64,000 nt of DNA from Coriobacteriia bacterium (GTDB lineage Bacteria; Actinomycetota; Coriobacteriia; Coriobacteriales; UBA8131): the NCBI GenBank assembly GCA_009776725.1, contig WRNE01000005.1:17428-81427 (forward strand), given 5' to 3'. This document shows positions 1 through 9,508 of this stretch, in pieces. Each line of letters begins with the position of its first letter. Within the stretch, counting starts at the first letter, position 1. The notes under the pieces were generated by a model, which was given only the letters and a program-made list of their open reading frames with translations, was not told the origin of the DNA and made no database searches. A program made the translations under genes and the position numbers.

Positions 1-144
1 AAGCGCATCCGCAGAGTCTTTCTCCAAGACGATGCCCAGTCCACTGCCGACCTGGTCTTCCAGGCAGTCAGCGACCTATTTGGGGAGAAGGCCATGGGTG
101 TCTACCAGATCCCCGAACAGCTCCTAAAAGACCTCTCGGTTTGA
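1..144 (+). CDS. C-terminal fragment, possibly thymidylate kinase
   Basis: The first 47 codons of the window are an open frame ending in TGA, so this is the 3' end of a gene that starts before the window. The stretch reading RRVFLQDDAQSTADLVFQAV is loosely compatible with the last helix of thymidylate kinase, which often precedes holB in Bacillota. The fragment is too short to prove this. Its stop codon overlaps a possible TTG start of holB. Confidence 0.35.
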   Translation, partial: KRIRRVFLQDDAQSTADLVFQAVSDLFGEKAMGVYQIPEQLLKDLSV

Positions 145-170
145 CGAGAGACGGTTTGGATGGGCTAGCT

Positions 171-1313
171 ATGCCGGTTGCCAACGAGATCAACAGTCCT
201 TTTGACCAACTTGTCGGGCAGCCGCTTGCTGCTGCATACCTGTCTGCGGCCGTGCAAGCCCGCTACCTGGCGCAGGCCTATCTTTTCATCGGGCCTTTGG
301 GGGCAGGGAAGGCACAGGCTGCAAGCCTCTTTGCCAGGAGCCTGTTGTGCCCGAACCAGGGCGACGACGACTGCGAGGCCTGCCGGCTAGTGACAAGCCA
401 AAGCCATCCCGACCTAAAGACACTGGCCCCTGAAGGCGCAGGAGCCTATTTGGCCGCCCAAATGCATGATTTGATCCGAGAGGCCACCCTGGCCCCGATC
501 CTTTCCAGCCGCAAGGTCTATATCGTCAGCCAGTCCGATAGGATGTCGACGCACTTTGCCAATGCTTTCTTAAGGCTGCTCGAAGAGCCGCCCCGCAACG
601 TCGTCTTCATCTTGCTTGCCCAAAGCCTGACAGCCATCCTGCCGACGATCCAGTCCCGCTGCCAGTTGGTGCCTTTTGCTGCGGTCCCCGAATCGATAGG
701 CATATCATTGCTAGTAGACGAATGTGCTATAGATATCGACGCTGCACGGGCTGCCTTGGCATACTCTGCGGGCTCGGTCGCCGACGCCCGGGACTTGGTC
801 TTATCCACAAACCTAAACGCCTTGAAAAGGGAGTTGACCGACTGCTTGCGGGGCTTGGTGTCATATGACGCCCTCGATGTCTTGGAAGCTGCAAGGTCCT
901 TGGTCATTGCCTGCAAGCTGCCGCTTGACGAGCTGCGGGCCGACCAGGAGAGGCGGCTCGAGGAAGGCCGGGAGCTCTTATCCAGATCTGCCCTGAACAA
1001 CCTGGAGCAAAGGCTGAAGCGTGAAATGACTGCAGCAGAGCGGGGCTCGGTGGTCTGGGTGATCCATGCCATTCGCATTTGGCTGCGTGACGTCTTGCTG
1101 TATGTTACTGCCAGAGCAGACGAGATCGTCAACACCGACCAACGCGACTTGGTCGCATTGTACGCAAGCAGCCTGAAAACGCCCCTCGGCTCGGTCCTGC
1201 GCTGTCTAGATGCTACCTTAGAGGCAGACTTAAATTTGGACTATAATGTGTCTGTACAGTCGATTTTCGAATTTCTCCTCTTCACCATACGTGCGGAGTT
1301 AGGGGAGCAGTGA
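171..1313 (+). CDS. holB: DNA polymerase III delta' subunit (clamp loader)
   Basis: This is an AAA+ clamp-loader subunit that helps load the beta sliding clamp onto DNA. A P-loop GPLGAGKA lies near residue 40, followed by a zinc-module segment near residues 59-71. Only three cysteines are visible there (C-x7-C-x2-C), where the family usually has four. The arginine-finger region SRC follows a typical LLEEPP segment. The preferred start is ATG 171. A TTG at 141, overlapping the upstream stop, would add ten residues. It is followed at once by ricT, the same order as in Bacillus. The reading as delta' rather than tau/gamma rests on length (about 380 residues) and context. Confidence 0.9.
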   Translation: MPVANEINSPFDQLVGQPLAAAYLSAAVQARYLAQAYLFIGPLGAGKAQAASLFARSLLCPNQGDDDCEACRLVTSQSHPDLKTLAPEGAGAYLAAQMHDLIREATLAPILSSRKVYIVSQSDRMSTHFANAFLRLLEEPPRNVVFILLAQSLTAILPTIQSRCQLVPFAAVPESIGISLLVDECAIDIDAARAALAYSAGSVADARDLVLSTNLNALKRELTDCLRGLVSYDALDVLEAARSLVIACKLPLDELRADQERRLEEGRELLSRSALNNLEQRLKREMTAAERGSVVWVIHAIRIWLRDVLLYVTARADEIVNTDQRDLVALYASSLKTPLGSVLRCLDATLEADLNLDYNVSVQSIFEFLLFTIRAELGEQ

Positions 1314-1354
1314 GGCCTACGGCTTGGCTGTCCTCCAATATAGGAAGGATACAT

Positions 1355-2770
1355 ATGACAGAGACAACGCCTGTAGTAGCAGTAAAGCTGCGCTACAGCC
1401 AGCGGTCGTATTGGTTCGACCCTGTCCTGGGCGACTATATAATTGGCGACACGGTGCTCGTCGAGACAGAACGGGGACGCGAAGTCGGACAGATCAGCGC
1501 TGTTGGGATCAACGCCACTGAGGAGCAGCTAGCAGCGCTCTCCTCGCCCTTAAAGCCGGTGATCCGCCTACTTGACGAAAAGGACATCGCCATGCAAGAG
1601 CGGCTGCAGGAGAAGTCCGATGCCGCCTTGCCGCTTTTTCGCGACCTAGTCGAGGAGAGCGGCCTAGAGATGAAGCCGGTGGCAGTCGAGTACCTGTTTT
1701 CTGGGGATAAGGCCGTGTTCTACTTTGCCAGCGAATCGCGTGTCGACTTCCGCGAGCTGGTCAGGGAATTGGCGTCGCGCCTGCACATCCGGGTCGAACT
1801 GCGCCAGATCGGCGTGCGGGACGAGGCCAGGATGCTGGGCGGCATCTCGCATTGTGGCGAGCGCCTCTGCTGCGCACGCATGGGCGTGGACTTTCAGCCT
1901 GTATCGATCCGGATGGCCAAAGAGCAAGACCTGCCCTTGAACCCCGACAAGATTTCCGGGGCATGCGGCCGCCTGATGTGCTGCCTCAGGTACGAGTTCG
2001 ACACTTACCGGGACTTCAAGGACCGGGCGCCCAAGCGAGGGGCCGAGATCGACACCCCGCTAGGGCTAGCGACAGTCACCGACTACAACACGCCTCGTGA
2101 GTCGGTGACCATGCAGCTTGAGGACGGCAAGACCTTCTCCATCCTGCTTAGTGACTTTGACGAGGCCATAAGCGGGCAAGAGTCAGACCAGCGCCCGGCC
2201 TCGATCAGCCGGGAGGCCCTGGAAAAGTCGGCCAACGCCAATCTGATCCTGGCCCTTTTGGCCTTAGACCGCGAGGGTATCGTAGACGAGCTTACGCCTG
2301 ACTATTCGACACCGACCGAGACCCGGCGCAGAAGGGGCAGGCGCGAGGCGACGGACGGGGCAGCCAGTGCCAATGCCTCCGAGAACAAAGGCGCTGTGGA
2401 CGCGTCTGGCGCAGGCGGCGCTTTGTCAGGCACGAAGGACCAAAGCGGCCGAAGGCCACGCCAACGCTCGCAGGCACCCCAAACGCCTCGGAGGCAAGAT
2501 GCCCAAAGGGCTGTTAACAGCAAGGCCGGCCCTTCAGGCCAAGGCCAAAACGACGCTCTTGCCCAAACCGCCCAAAAAGACAAGTCGAACACCAGGTCCC
2601 GCTCGCGCAGCTCGCTGCGCCCCGGGCGTAACTCGTCTGGCTTGAGGCAAAAGGACGCAAGCCCTGCTGCAGCAACGCCTGCCGAAGGCCAAGCGCCAAG
2701 GCCCTCTAGCGGCAGCTCCTACGATCTACGCCGGCGCCGGCGTCGACAGTCCCGTAGTGATGGTGAGTGA
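1355..2770 (+). CDS. ricT: PSP1-domain protein RicT
   Basis: RicT (YaaT) belongs to the Fe-S RicA-RicF-RicT complex, which in Bacillus promotes RNase Y-dependent mRNA maturation and developmental phosphorelay. The PSP1 domain fills about residues 1-300. It carries the family's cysteine motifs CGERLCC (about residues 167-173) and CGRLMCC (about 205-211). The last 150 or so residues are a low-complexity tail rich in Arg, Gln, Ser and Ala, much longer than in Bacillus and ending in an Arg cluster, which could bind RNA (inference). ATG 1355 has a strong AGGAAGG site 6 bases upstream. An earlier in-frame GTG at 1310 lacks one. Confidence 0.9.
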   Translation: MTETTPVVAVKLRYSQRSYWFDPVLGDYIIGDTVLVETERGREVGQISAVGINATEEQLAALSSPLKPVIRLLDEKDIAMQERLQEKSDAALPLFRDLVEESGLEMKPVAVEYLFSGDKAVFYFASESRVDFRELVRELASRLHIRVELRQIGVRDEARMLGGISHCGERLCCARMGVDFQPVSIRMAKEQDLPLNPDKISGACGRLMCCLRYEFDTYRDFKDRAPKRGAEIDTPLGLATVTDYNTPRESVTMQLEDGKTFSILLSDFDEAISGQESDQRPASISREALEKSANANLILALLALDREGIVDELTPDYSTPTETRRRRGRREATDGAASANASENKGAVDASGAGGALSGTKDQSGRRPRQRSQAPQTPRRQDAQRAVNSKAGPSGQGQNDALAQTAQKDKSNTRSRSRSSLRPGRNSSGLRQKDASPAAATPAEGQAPRPSSGSSYDLRRRRRRQSRSDGE

Positions 2771-2772
2771 AA

Positions 2773-4224
2773 ATGCAACTGACAAACGCCTTGTTGACCG
2801 ACCTATACCAGCTTACCCAAGCCCAAGCGTACTTCATCAACGGACGGACCGAGCTGGAGGGCTCCTTTTACATGCACTTTCGGGCAAACCCCTTCAATGG
2901 CGGCTACTCGGTAGCCTGCGGCATGCAGCAGATCGTCGAGTTCCTAACAGACTTTGTCTTCACCGACGAAGACATTGGCTATCTGGCAAGCCTGTCCACT
3001 TCGTCAGGGGCAAAGATGTTCAACGACGATTTCTTAGCCTACCTCGGCGCCATGAGGCTCGAGCTGGACATAGACGCTGTGCCCGAAGGCAGCCTGGTCT
3101 TTCCCTATGAGCCGATAGTCCGGGTCACTGGCCCGATCCTGCAGGCCCAAATCATCGAGACGCCCCTGCTTAACCAGGTGGGCTTCCAAACCCTGATCGC
3201 CACCCGGGCAGCCCGCATCTGCGATGTTGCCGAAGGCCCGGTAGCCGAGTTCGGGCTGAGGCGGGCACAAGGGCCAGCCGGCGGCATCTACGCCTCAAGG
3301 GCGGCCATGATCGGCGGCTGTGCGTCAACGTCCAATGTCTTGGCCGGGCGCTTGTTCAATGTGCCGGTCTCAGGGACGCACGCGCACTCATGGGTCATGG
3401 CCTATAGCGACGAGCTGGAGGCCTTCAGGGCATATGCCCAAGCCGAGCCGGACGGATGCATCTTGTTGGTCGATACCTACGACACGATCCAAGGCGTGCA
3501 GAATGCGATCATCGTGGGGCATGAGATGGAAGGCCGGGGCCAGAGGCTCTTTGGGATACGCATCGACTCCGGCGACCTAGCCTGGCTGTCGATCAGGGCC
3601 CGGTCATTGCTCGACGAAGCCGGCCTGGACTATGTGAAGATCGTTGGCAGCAACGACTTGGACGAGTATACGATCAAGTCGCTCCACGACCAAGGCGCGG
3701 CCTTCGACTCCTGGGGGGTCGGGACCCGCTTGGCTACCGCTTACGAGACCCCGGCCTTGGCAGCTGTCTATAAGCTGTCCGCCTATCGCAACGACAGCCG
3801 CTCTCCTTGGCAGCCGACACTGAAGACCACCGAGCAAATTGAAAAGTCGACCCTCCCGGGCGTGCTCGACGTGCGGCGTTACTACGACTCAAACGGCGTG
3901 ATGGCCGGCGACATGATCTACCGGCTCGACTATGCCGTTAAAGACGAGACGATCGTCGACCCCCACGACGAGATGCGGCAAAAACGCCTTCCCGCCAACA
4001 GCTTTAAGACGCTTCTCCAGCCCTTGGCCAGAAAAGGGCAGATCGTCTGGCCGGAAGTAAGCGTGCTGGACGCCCAAGCCAACTGCAAGACCTCGCTGGC
4101 CAGCCTTGACCCGACTTGTCGAAGGTTCTTAAACCCGCACAGCTACCCGGTCGGGCTTGAGCCCGGCCTGTTTGACATGCGTGCCCAACTCAGGCGTAAG
4201 GCAAAAGGCCTAAGCCCAGACTAG
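2773..4224 (+). CDS. pncB: Nicotinate phosphoribosyltransferase
   Basis: It converts nicotinate and PRPP to nicotinate mononucleotide, the first step of the Preiss-Handler NAD salvage route. The family signature TDLYQLT is at the N terminus. The core has GTHAHSWVMAY, RIDSGDLA and GVGTRL, which line the nicotinate/PRPP pocket. The length of about 483 residues is normal for the long clostridial type. ATG 2773 has GGTGA 6 bases upstream; a GTG at 2767 is also in frame. The gene overlaps or abuts the ricT stop, so it is probably co-transcribed with holB-ricT. Confidence 0.9.
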   Translation: MQLTNALLTDLYQLTQAQAYFINGRTELEGSFYMHFRANPFNGGYSVACGMQQIVEFLTDFVFTDEDIGYLASLSTSSGAKMFNDDFLAYLGAMRLELDIDAVPEGSLVFPYEPIVRVTGPILQAQIIETPLLNQVGFQTLIATRAARICDVAEGPVAEFGLRRAQGPAGGIYASRAAMIGGCASTSNVLAGRLFNVPVSGTHAHSWVMAYSDELEAFRAYAQAEPDGCILLVDTYDTIQGVQNAIIVGHEMEGRGQRLFGIRIDSGDLAWLSIRARSLLDEAGLDYVKIVGSNDLDEYTIKSLHDQGAAFDSWGVGTRLATAYETPALAAVYKLSAYRNDSRSPWQPTLKTTEQIEKSTLPGVLDVRRYYDSNGVMAGDMIYRLDYAVKDETIVDPHDEMRQKRLPANSFKTLLQPLARKGQIVWPEVSVLDAQANCKTSLASLDPTCRRFLNPHSYPVGLEPGLFDMRAQLRRKAKGLSPD

Positions 4225-4281
4225 CTAGAACCTGGTTTTAGCGGTTCGTGATACCGTCGATTTTTAAGGTTAGTGTTTAGT

Positions 4282-6084
4282 ATGACCGAAACAAGACTCA
4301 TACGTAATTTCTCTATCATCGCCCATATCGACCATGGCAAGTCGACGCTAGCCGACCGCATACTGGAAATGACCCATACCGTCTCGGAGCGGGACATGGT
4401 CGACCAGGTACTGGACTCGATGGATATCGAGCGGGAACGGGGCATTACCATCAAGTCGCAGGCAGTACGCGTCCTCTATACGGCATCTGATGGCTATGAG
4501 TACCAATTGAACCTGATCGACACACCTGGCCATGTCGACTTCACCTACGAAGTCTCGCGCTCTTTGGCTGCTTGCGAGGGAGCGGTGCTGGTAGTCGACG
4601 CTACCCAAGGCGTGGAGGCGCAGACTGTGGCCAACGCCCAGATGGCCATGAACGCCAATTTGGAGATCATCCCCCTGATCAACAAGATCGACCTGCCGGC
4701 AGCCGATATCGAGCGGGTGCGGGCCGAGATAGAAGACGGTTTGGCGATCTTGGCCGACGAGGCCATCTTAGCCTCCGGCAAGACCGGCCAGGGGGTCATC
4801 GACCTTCTAGAGTCGATCGTGAAAAGGATACCGCCTCCACAAGGGGACAGCAAAAGCCCCTTACGGGCATTGATCTTTGACAGCTACTATGACCCTTACC
4901 GGGGTGTGATCGCCTTGGTCCGCATCATGGACGGCAGCTTGCAAAGCGGCCAGCAGGTCCGCTTCCTAGCGACAGACACCGTCTGCACCGTCGAGGAGAC
5001 TGGCGTCCGCCGGCCGGCAAACTTCCCGATCGACGAGCTGGGGGTCGGCGAGGTCGGCTACATCGTCACCGGCTTAAAGGATCCTGCCCAGGTCAAGGTG
5101 GGGGACACGGTAAGCCTCGCCCATGGTGGGTCAAAGGAGCCTCTTGCCGGGTACCGCGAGGTCAAGCCGATGGTCTATACCGGGATATTCCCAGTCGAAG
5201 GCGACCAGTACGAAAGCCTTCGGGACGCTTTGGACAAGCTCAAGCTGAACGACCCGGCTCTGGTCTATGAGGCCGAGACCAGCCATGCCCTGGGCTTTGG
5301 CTTCCGGGTCGGCTTCCTAGGGCTTTTGCATATGGAAGTGGTACAAGAGCGGTTGGAGAGGGAGTTCGACCTAGACCTCATCGCTACCTCGCCCAGTGTG
5401 GAGTACCATGTCTATACCACCAAGTCCGAGATGCTTGCCATCCATTCCCCAAAAGAAATGCCCGAGCCAACGCTTATTGACCGTATCGAGGAGCCTTACC
5501 TAAAGACTACCATCCTGATCCCCCCGGAATATGTAGGGTCGGTGATGGAGCTCTCGCAGGCGCACCGTGGCAGGTTCGTCAACATGCAGTACCTCTCCAC
5601 AAGCACAGTCGAGCTGCACTACCTGGTCCCGCTGGCCGAACTGATCACCGACTATTTCGACCAGTTGAAAAGCAGGACCCGAGGCTACGCCTCCCTTGAC
5701 TACGAGTTCGACAGCTATGCCCCGGCCGACCTGGTCAAGCTCGATATTCTGCTCGCAGGAAAAGCAGTGGACGCCTTGTCCTTCATCGTCCATAAGGACA
5801 AAGCCTTCGCCCTCGGCGAGACGATGACGCGCAAGCTGAAAGAGATCATCCCGCGGCAGATGTTCGAAGTGCCCATCCAAGCCGCTATCGGCAACCGGGT
5901 CTTGTCCCGGACCAATGTCAAAGCCATGCGCAAGGATGTCACCGCAAAATGCTACGGAGGCGATATCACACGCAAGAAAAAGCTCCTCGAGAAACAAAAG
6001 GCCGGCAAGAAGCGCATGAAGGCGATCGGCAACATCGAGGTCCCCCAAGAGGCTTTCATGGCCATCCTCAAAACCGATGAGTAG
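4282..6084 (+). CDS. lepA: Elongation factor 4 (LepA), ribosomal back-translocase GTPase
   Basis: EF4 is a ribosome-associated GTPase related to EF-G. The GTPase motifs are clear: AHIDHGKST (G1), RERGITI (G2), DTPGHVD (G3) and NKIDLP (G4). The LepA-specific C-terminal domain ends in a basic region with [15 protein letters not shown], which is highly typical. It is 600 residues, the family's usual length. ATG 4282 is chosen because the conserved N terminus begins within a few residues of it; AAGG at 4266-4269 is the nearest ribosome site. It overlaps dusB by 8 bases. Confidence 0.97.
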   Translation: MTETRLIRNFSIIAHIDHGKSTLADRILEMTHTVSERDMVDQVLDSMDIERERGITIKSQAVRVLYTASDGYEYQLNLIDTPGHVDFTYEVSRSLAACEGAVLVVDATQGVEAQTVANAQMAMNANLEIIPLINKIDLPAADIERVRAEIEDGLAILADEAILASGKTGQGVIDLLESIVKRIPPPQGDSKSPLRALIFDSYYDPYRGVIALVRIMDGSLQSGQQVRFLATDTVCTVEETGVRRPANFPIDELGVGEVGYIVTGLKDPAQVKVGDTVSLAHGGSKEPLAGYREVKPMVYTGIFPVEGDQYESLRDALDKLKLNDPALVYEAETSHALGFGFRVGFLGLLHMEVVQERLEREFDLDLIATSPSVEYHVYTTKSEMLAIHSPKEMPEPTLIDRIEEPYLKTTILIPPEYVGSVMELSQAHRGRFVNMQYLSTSTVELHYLVPLAELITDYFDQLKSRTRGYASLDYEFDSYAPADLVKLDILLAGKAVDALSFIVHKDKAFALGETMTRKLKEIIPRQMFEVPIQAAIGNRVLSRTNVKAMRKDVTAKCYGGDITRKKKLLEKQKAGKKRMKAIGNIEVPQEAFMAILKTDE

Positions 6085-7048
6085 CAACAAGCTGACACTG
6101 GCCAATGCGGTACTCCTTGGCCCGATGTCGGGCGTCAACGACCCCATCTTTAGAAGCATCTGCAAGCGCTATGGGGCAGACTTGACCTACTCGGAGATGA
6201 TCTCGGCTGCCGGACTGGCGTACAAGAACGCCAAAACAAGCGACCTCCTCTATCACGACCCGTCCGACAGCCCTTTTTGCCTGCAATTGTTCGGCAAGGA
6301 CCCTGGCCAAATCGCCCATCAGGCGGCCGAGCTAGAGCTATTATATGGAGAAGCCCTGGCCCTCATCGACTTGAACATGGCCTGCCCGGCCCGAAAGGTC
6401 GTCAGCAAAGGCGAGGGGGCAGCCCTGATGCAGAACCCGCAACTGGCTGAGACGATAATCAAGGACGTGGTAGAGAATGTTTCATTACCAGTAACAGTAA
6501 AAATCCGCCGTGGCTACTTGGAAGGGGAGGAGACCGCTGTCGAGTTTGCCCGGATGGCTGAGGCAGCAGGGGCATCTGCGGTTGCCGTGCACGGCCGTTG
6601 GGCAGTGCAGCTCTACACCGGCCAAGCCGATAAAAGCCTGATTGGCCGGGTGAAGTCAGCCGTCTTGATACCAGTGATCGCCAGTGGCGACGTCTTTGGC
6701 GTGTCCGACGTCGTGTCCTACTTTGACGGCCAAGGCGCTGATGCAGTGATGGTTGCCCGGGGAGCCCAAGGCAGGCCTTGGGTCTTTGCCCAAGTCAAAG
6801 CAGCTTTAACCGGGTCGGCCAAGGAGCCTGCCGAAGCCAGCCTACCCGAAAGGCTCTCCATAGCCAAAGAGCACACGCTGCGTCTGGCAGAGGTCTTCCC
6901 CCACCGTTTGGCGATGATGAAGAAGCACATCGCCTGGTACTTCAAAGGGACTGCCCAGGCATCAGCAATCCGCAGCAAGGTAAACCTCTGCTCTGGCCTA
7001 TCCGACTACCTTGCACTCTTCGAGCAGATCGCCGCAGGTGAGCTATGA
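6077..7048 (+). CDS. dusB: tRNA-dihydrouridine synthase (DusB-like)
   Basis: This is an FMN-dependent TIM-barrel enzyme that reduces uridines in tRNA to dihydrouridine. The N terminus [13 protein letters not shown] and the active-site segment [12 protein letters not shown] are typical. The catalytic Cys is in NMACP, where most relatives have NMGCP. A phosphate-binding [11 protein letters not shown] follows. At 323 residues it is of normal size. It overlaps lepA by 8 bases and hemW by 4, so the three form a tightly coupled operon. Assignment to the DusB subgroup rather than another Dus is less certain. Confidence 0.9.
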   Translation: MSSNKLTLANAVLLGPMSGVNDPIFRSICKRYGADLTYSEMISAAGLAYKNAKTSDLLYHDPSDSPFCLQLFGKDPGQIAHQAAELELLYGEALALIDLNMACPARKVVSKGEGAALMQNPQLAETIIKDVVENVSLPVTVKIRRGYLEGEETAVEFARMAEAAGASAVAVHGRWAVQLYTGQADKSLIGRVKSAVLIPVIASGDVFGVSDVVSYFDGQGADAVMVARGAQGRPWVFAQVKAALTGSAKEPAEASLPERLSIAKEHTLRLAEVFPHRLAMMKKHIAWYFKGTAQASAIRSKVNLCSGLSDYLALFEQIAAGEL

Positions 7049-8202
7049 GCTTTGCAGCGCCCTTCTCTGACCCTAATTATCGGGCGCTCTACATCCACAT
7101 TCCTTTTTGTGTGAAACGTTGCATCTATTGTGATTTCCCGACAGAGGCAGTCGCTTACAACGACCCCCTAATCGACGAGTATGTAGGCCAGCTGGCCCAA
7201 ACCATCGGCACCTATGCGCTCCGAGGCCTGCTCGACGAGGTCGAGACGATCTATATCGGCGGCGGCACCCCGAGCTTTATAGGCCCTGCCCGTCTAGCCA
7301 AGCTGCTCGGCGCCTTAGACGAAACCGGGGTCATTGCCAACAACAAGGAGTTCACCATTGAGGCAAACCCTGAGTCGCTTACCGACCAGGTCGTGGCGGT
7401 CATGGGCAAATACCATGTCAACCGGGTCTCGGTCGGTGCCCAGAGCTTTATCGATGACGAGCTCAAGGCCTTAAGCAGGCCTCATGACAGCGGTATGGCT
7501 ATAAGTGCCTTGGACAAGGCCCTGGCGGCATTTAACAATGTCAGCCTAGACATTATGTGCGGCATACCCCACCAGACCATGGACAGCCTTATCGAAAGCC
7601 TGGACACTGCTGTGGGCTTGGGAGTCCAACATATCAGCGTCTACCCCTTGTCTGTCGAGGAAGGGACTGGCCTGGCCGAGGCCATCTCTTCACAGGCCTT
7701 TGTCATAGCCGATGACGACCAGCAGGCAGACTTCATGTTGTCAGCAAAGGCCTATCTCTTAAAACACGGCTTCGAGCATTATGAGATCGCCTCTTATGCC
7801 CGGCGCGGCTACCGGTCTGCCCATAACCAAGCCTATTGGAAGTCGCTGCCATATCTGGGCATCGGCAAAGGAGCGGTAGGCATGGGCCTTGCCCACGGCA
7901 GCCGTTTCCGCTATTCCGACCAGGGAATAATCGAGCAGCTCGATGCAAAGGGCCAAGCCCTCGAGGACCTGATGCTAGGGATGCGCTTGATGGACGGGGT
8001 CCCGTTTGATGCCATTGACCAGGTGCAAGGGCTTCTCCCCAGTACTTGGGAATGCTTCTTGGAGCTAGAGGAGCTGCAGTTGGTCAGGCGTAGTGGGGGA
8101 TACTGCCAATTGACCGACAGGGGATGGCTGCTAGGCAACGAGGTGTTCATGAGAATCCTTAGTATTGGAGACGATGAAGATGGAAGACAGCCCGACGGTT
8201 AG
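7045..8202 (+). CDS. hemW: Radical SAM HemW-like heme chaperone
   Basis: HemW resembles coproporphyrinogen III dehydrogenase HemN but acts as a heme-binding chaperone in the cases studied. The radical SAM cluster motif is CVKRCIYCDF (CxxxCxxC) near residue 22, followed by YIGGGTPS and the family's SVGAQSF and ISVYPLSVEEGT segments. Its 385 residues match HemW, not the longer HemN. It starts at the ATGA that overlaps the dusB stop. Confidence 0.9.
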   Translation: MSFAAPFSDPNYRALYIHIPFCVKRCIYCDFPTEAVAYNDPLIDEYVGQLAQTIGTYALRGLLDEVETIYIGGGTPSFIGPARLAKLLGALDETGVIANNKEFTIEANPESLTDQVVAVMGKYHVNRVSVGAQSFIDDELKALSRPHDSGMAISALDKALAAFNNVSLDIMCGIPHQTMDSLIESLDTAVGLGVQHISVYPLSVEEGTGLAEAISSQAFVIADDDQQADFMLSAKAYLLKHGFEHYEIASYARRGYRSAHNQAYWKSLPYLGIGKGAVGMGLAHGSRFRYSDQGIIEQLDAKGQALEDLMLGMRLMDGVPFDAIDQVQGLLPSTWECFLELEELQLVRRSGGYCQLTDRGWLLGNEVFMRILSIGDDEDGRQPDG

Positions 8203-8557
8203 GGGCATCCGAGCCTTTGGCTCTGTAGTGGTGATGGTTGGCCTATATATCCTAATCAGGTATGCCTTGTTCGATTGGCACCAGATGAAGGCATGGCCAC
8301 TGGTTTTGTTTGTCGCCAGCTTGGCCGTCATTGTGGTGTCGGCGTTTATTGCCAGTTGGCGGATATCCTTGCTTTGCTGCGTTGGCTACCTGGCTGGTTT
8401 TTTTGCCGGCTGGCTTTTTCAAGCCGACGGCACGGACGCCGGCGGCGGCAAGACAAACAGCCTCTGGATTATCTGGACGCTGGTCTATTTGCTGGCAGTA
8501 CTGCTGGGGATGCTATGGGAGAGGCAGCATAATAAAAAGCTGAGCGATAAGGCCTAG
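8180..8557 (+). CDS. Small four-helix membrane protein of unknown function
   Basis: I do not recognise a family. The protein is about 125 residues with four hydrophobic segments (roughly residues 10-30, 38-58, 62-80 and 92-114). A short glycine-rich, charged loop comes before the last one and the C-terminal tail is basic. GGAG at 8167-8170 lies 9 bases before ATG 8180; ATG 8174 is also possible. The start lies inside the 3' end of hemW, so it is translationally coupled to that operon. Confidence 0.6.
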   Translation: MEDSPTVRGIRAFGSVVVMVGLYILIRYALFDWHQMKAWPLVLFVASLAVIVVSAFIASWRISLLCCVGYLAGFFAGWLFQADGTDAGGGKTNSLWIIWTLVYLLAVLLGMLWERQHNKKLSDKA

Positions 8558-8661
8558 CCCTGGGCTTCATAAAACCTTCGAGAGGCTTGCCTTAATATAT
8601 TTTCTCGCAACACTTTTATGACGTTTAGCTGCACAGTTCATGGATTAGGGCATTGCCCTGC

Positions 8662-8667
8662 TATGAT
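8662..8667 (+). promoter_or_regulatory. Candidate extended -10 element upstream of hrcA
   Basis: TGCTATGAT has the form of an extended -10 (TG-N-TATGAT) about 48 bases before the hrcA start. No good -35 is seen at 17-18 bases. I searched 8558-8714 by eye for the HrcA operator CIRCE (TTAGCACTC-N9-GAGTGCTAA) and did not find it. Confidence 0.3.
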
Positions 8668-8714
8668 TTGTCAATCATCATTTTTGCGGAAATCTTACTC
8701 GAGGAAGGACTGCT

Positions 8715-9500
8715 TTGCTCAGTGTCAGGCGTACCAGGGTCTTGAATGCTCTTGTGGACGAGCACGTGTTGACTACGTTGCCTGTCAGTTCGTCTGTACT
8801 GGCCAAGCGCTATCTGCCGGGAGTCTCGTCGGCCACCATCCGAAACGAGCTTTTAGGCTTAGAGAACCTCGGCCTGGCCTTTTCTCCACACACCTCCGCC
8901 GGGCGAATACCCACAAACCAGGGGTACCGGGTATTTGTCAACCACCTTTTGCTGAGTCCCGCGACGTTGATGTATGCCAATCCTGTGATCGAGGCTGACA
9001 GGCCCCTAGACACGATAAACGACCCCCTGTACGACGATTCCTTCGAAAAGGCACTAAGCCCCCAAGCCCTCGACGGCCTCAGCATAGACAGGCACTCCTA
9101 TATCCGACGGCTGTTGGAGCTGTTGTCGAAGACCACTGGCCTGCTTTCGTTGTATTGGGACCGGGAAGACAGCTTCGGCTTGATTGTGCGTGGCCTGTCG
9201 CGCTTGCTTGCCCAGCCCGAGTTCAGCGAGTCTTCACGGCTGCTGCCTCTGATGAGCTTGATCGAAGACCAAGACGAGCTTGTCCAAATGATGGATTCAA
9301 GCCTTGTGGCTGCCGACTTAAGCGTGTTGATCGGCCTTGAGCCGACTGGGATCCTAGCGAACTATACGTTGCTGTCACAACGCAGCGAGGGGCACTCGGC
9401 GATATTCGGCTTGCTTGGGCCGACCCGTATGGAGTACCGCAGGGCCTTACTGGCACTAGACAGTATGGTGCGACTGAACCTGACATATACGAGAGTGTAG
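8715..9500 (+). CDS. hrcA: Heat-shock repressor HrcA (short form)
   Basis: HrcA represses class I heat-shock genes by binding CIRCE. The N-terminal winged helix is unmistakable: SSATIRNELLGLENLG followed by PHTSAGRIPTNQGYR. The C-terminal segment GLLGPTRMEYRRA matches the family's conserved end. It has 261 residues, where most family members have about 340, so the central dimerisation/GAF-like region is shortened. It uses a TTG start with GAGGAAGG 6 bases upstream. It is followed directly by dnaJ, with no grpE or dnaK between. No CIRCE is visible here, so its targets may lie elsewhere. Confidence 0.9.
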   Translation: MLSVRRTRVLNALVDEHVLTTLPVSSSVLAKRYLPGVSSATIRNELLGLENLGLAFSPHTSAGRIPTNQGYRVFVNHLLLSPATLMYANPVIEADRPLDTINDPLYDDSFEKALSPQALDGLSIDRHSYIRRLLELLSKTTGLLSLYWDREDSFGLIVRGLSRLLAQPEFSESSRLLPLMSLIEDQDELVQMMDSSLVAADLSVLIGLEPTGILANYTLLSQRSEGHSAIFGLLGPTRMEYRRALLALDSMVRLNLTYTRV

Positions 9501-9508
9501 GTATTGAC

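Noticed and set aside
5500..6165. A 221-codon open frame antisense to lepA
   Set aside because: LepA motifs on the + strand are unambiguous and the antisense product matches nothing.
8558..8714. CIRCE operator before hrcA
   Set aside because: No GCACTC-N9-GAGTGC-like repeat could be found by eye in this gap.
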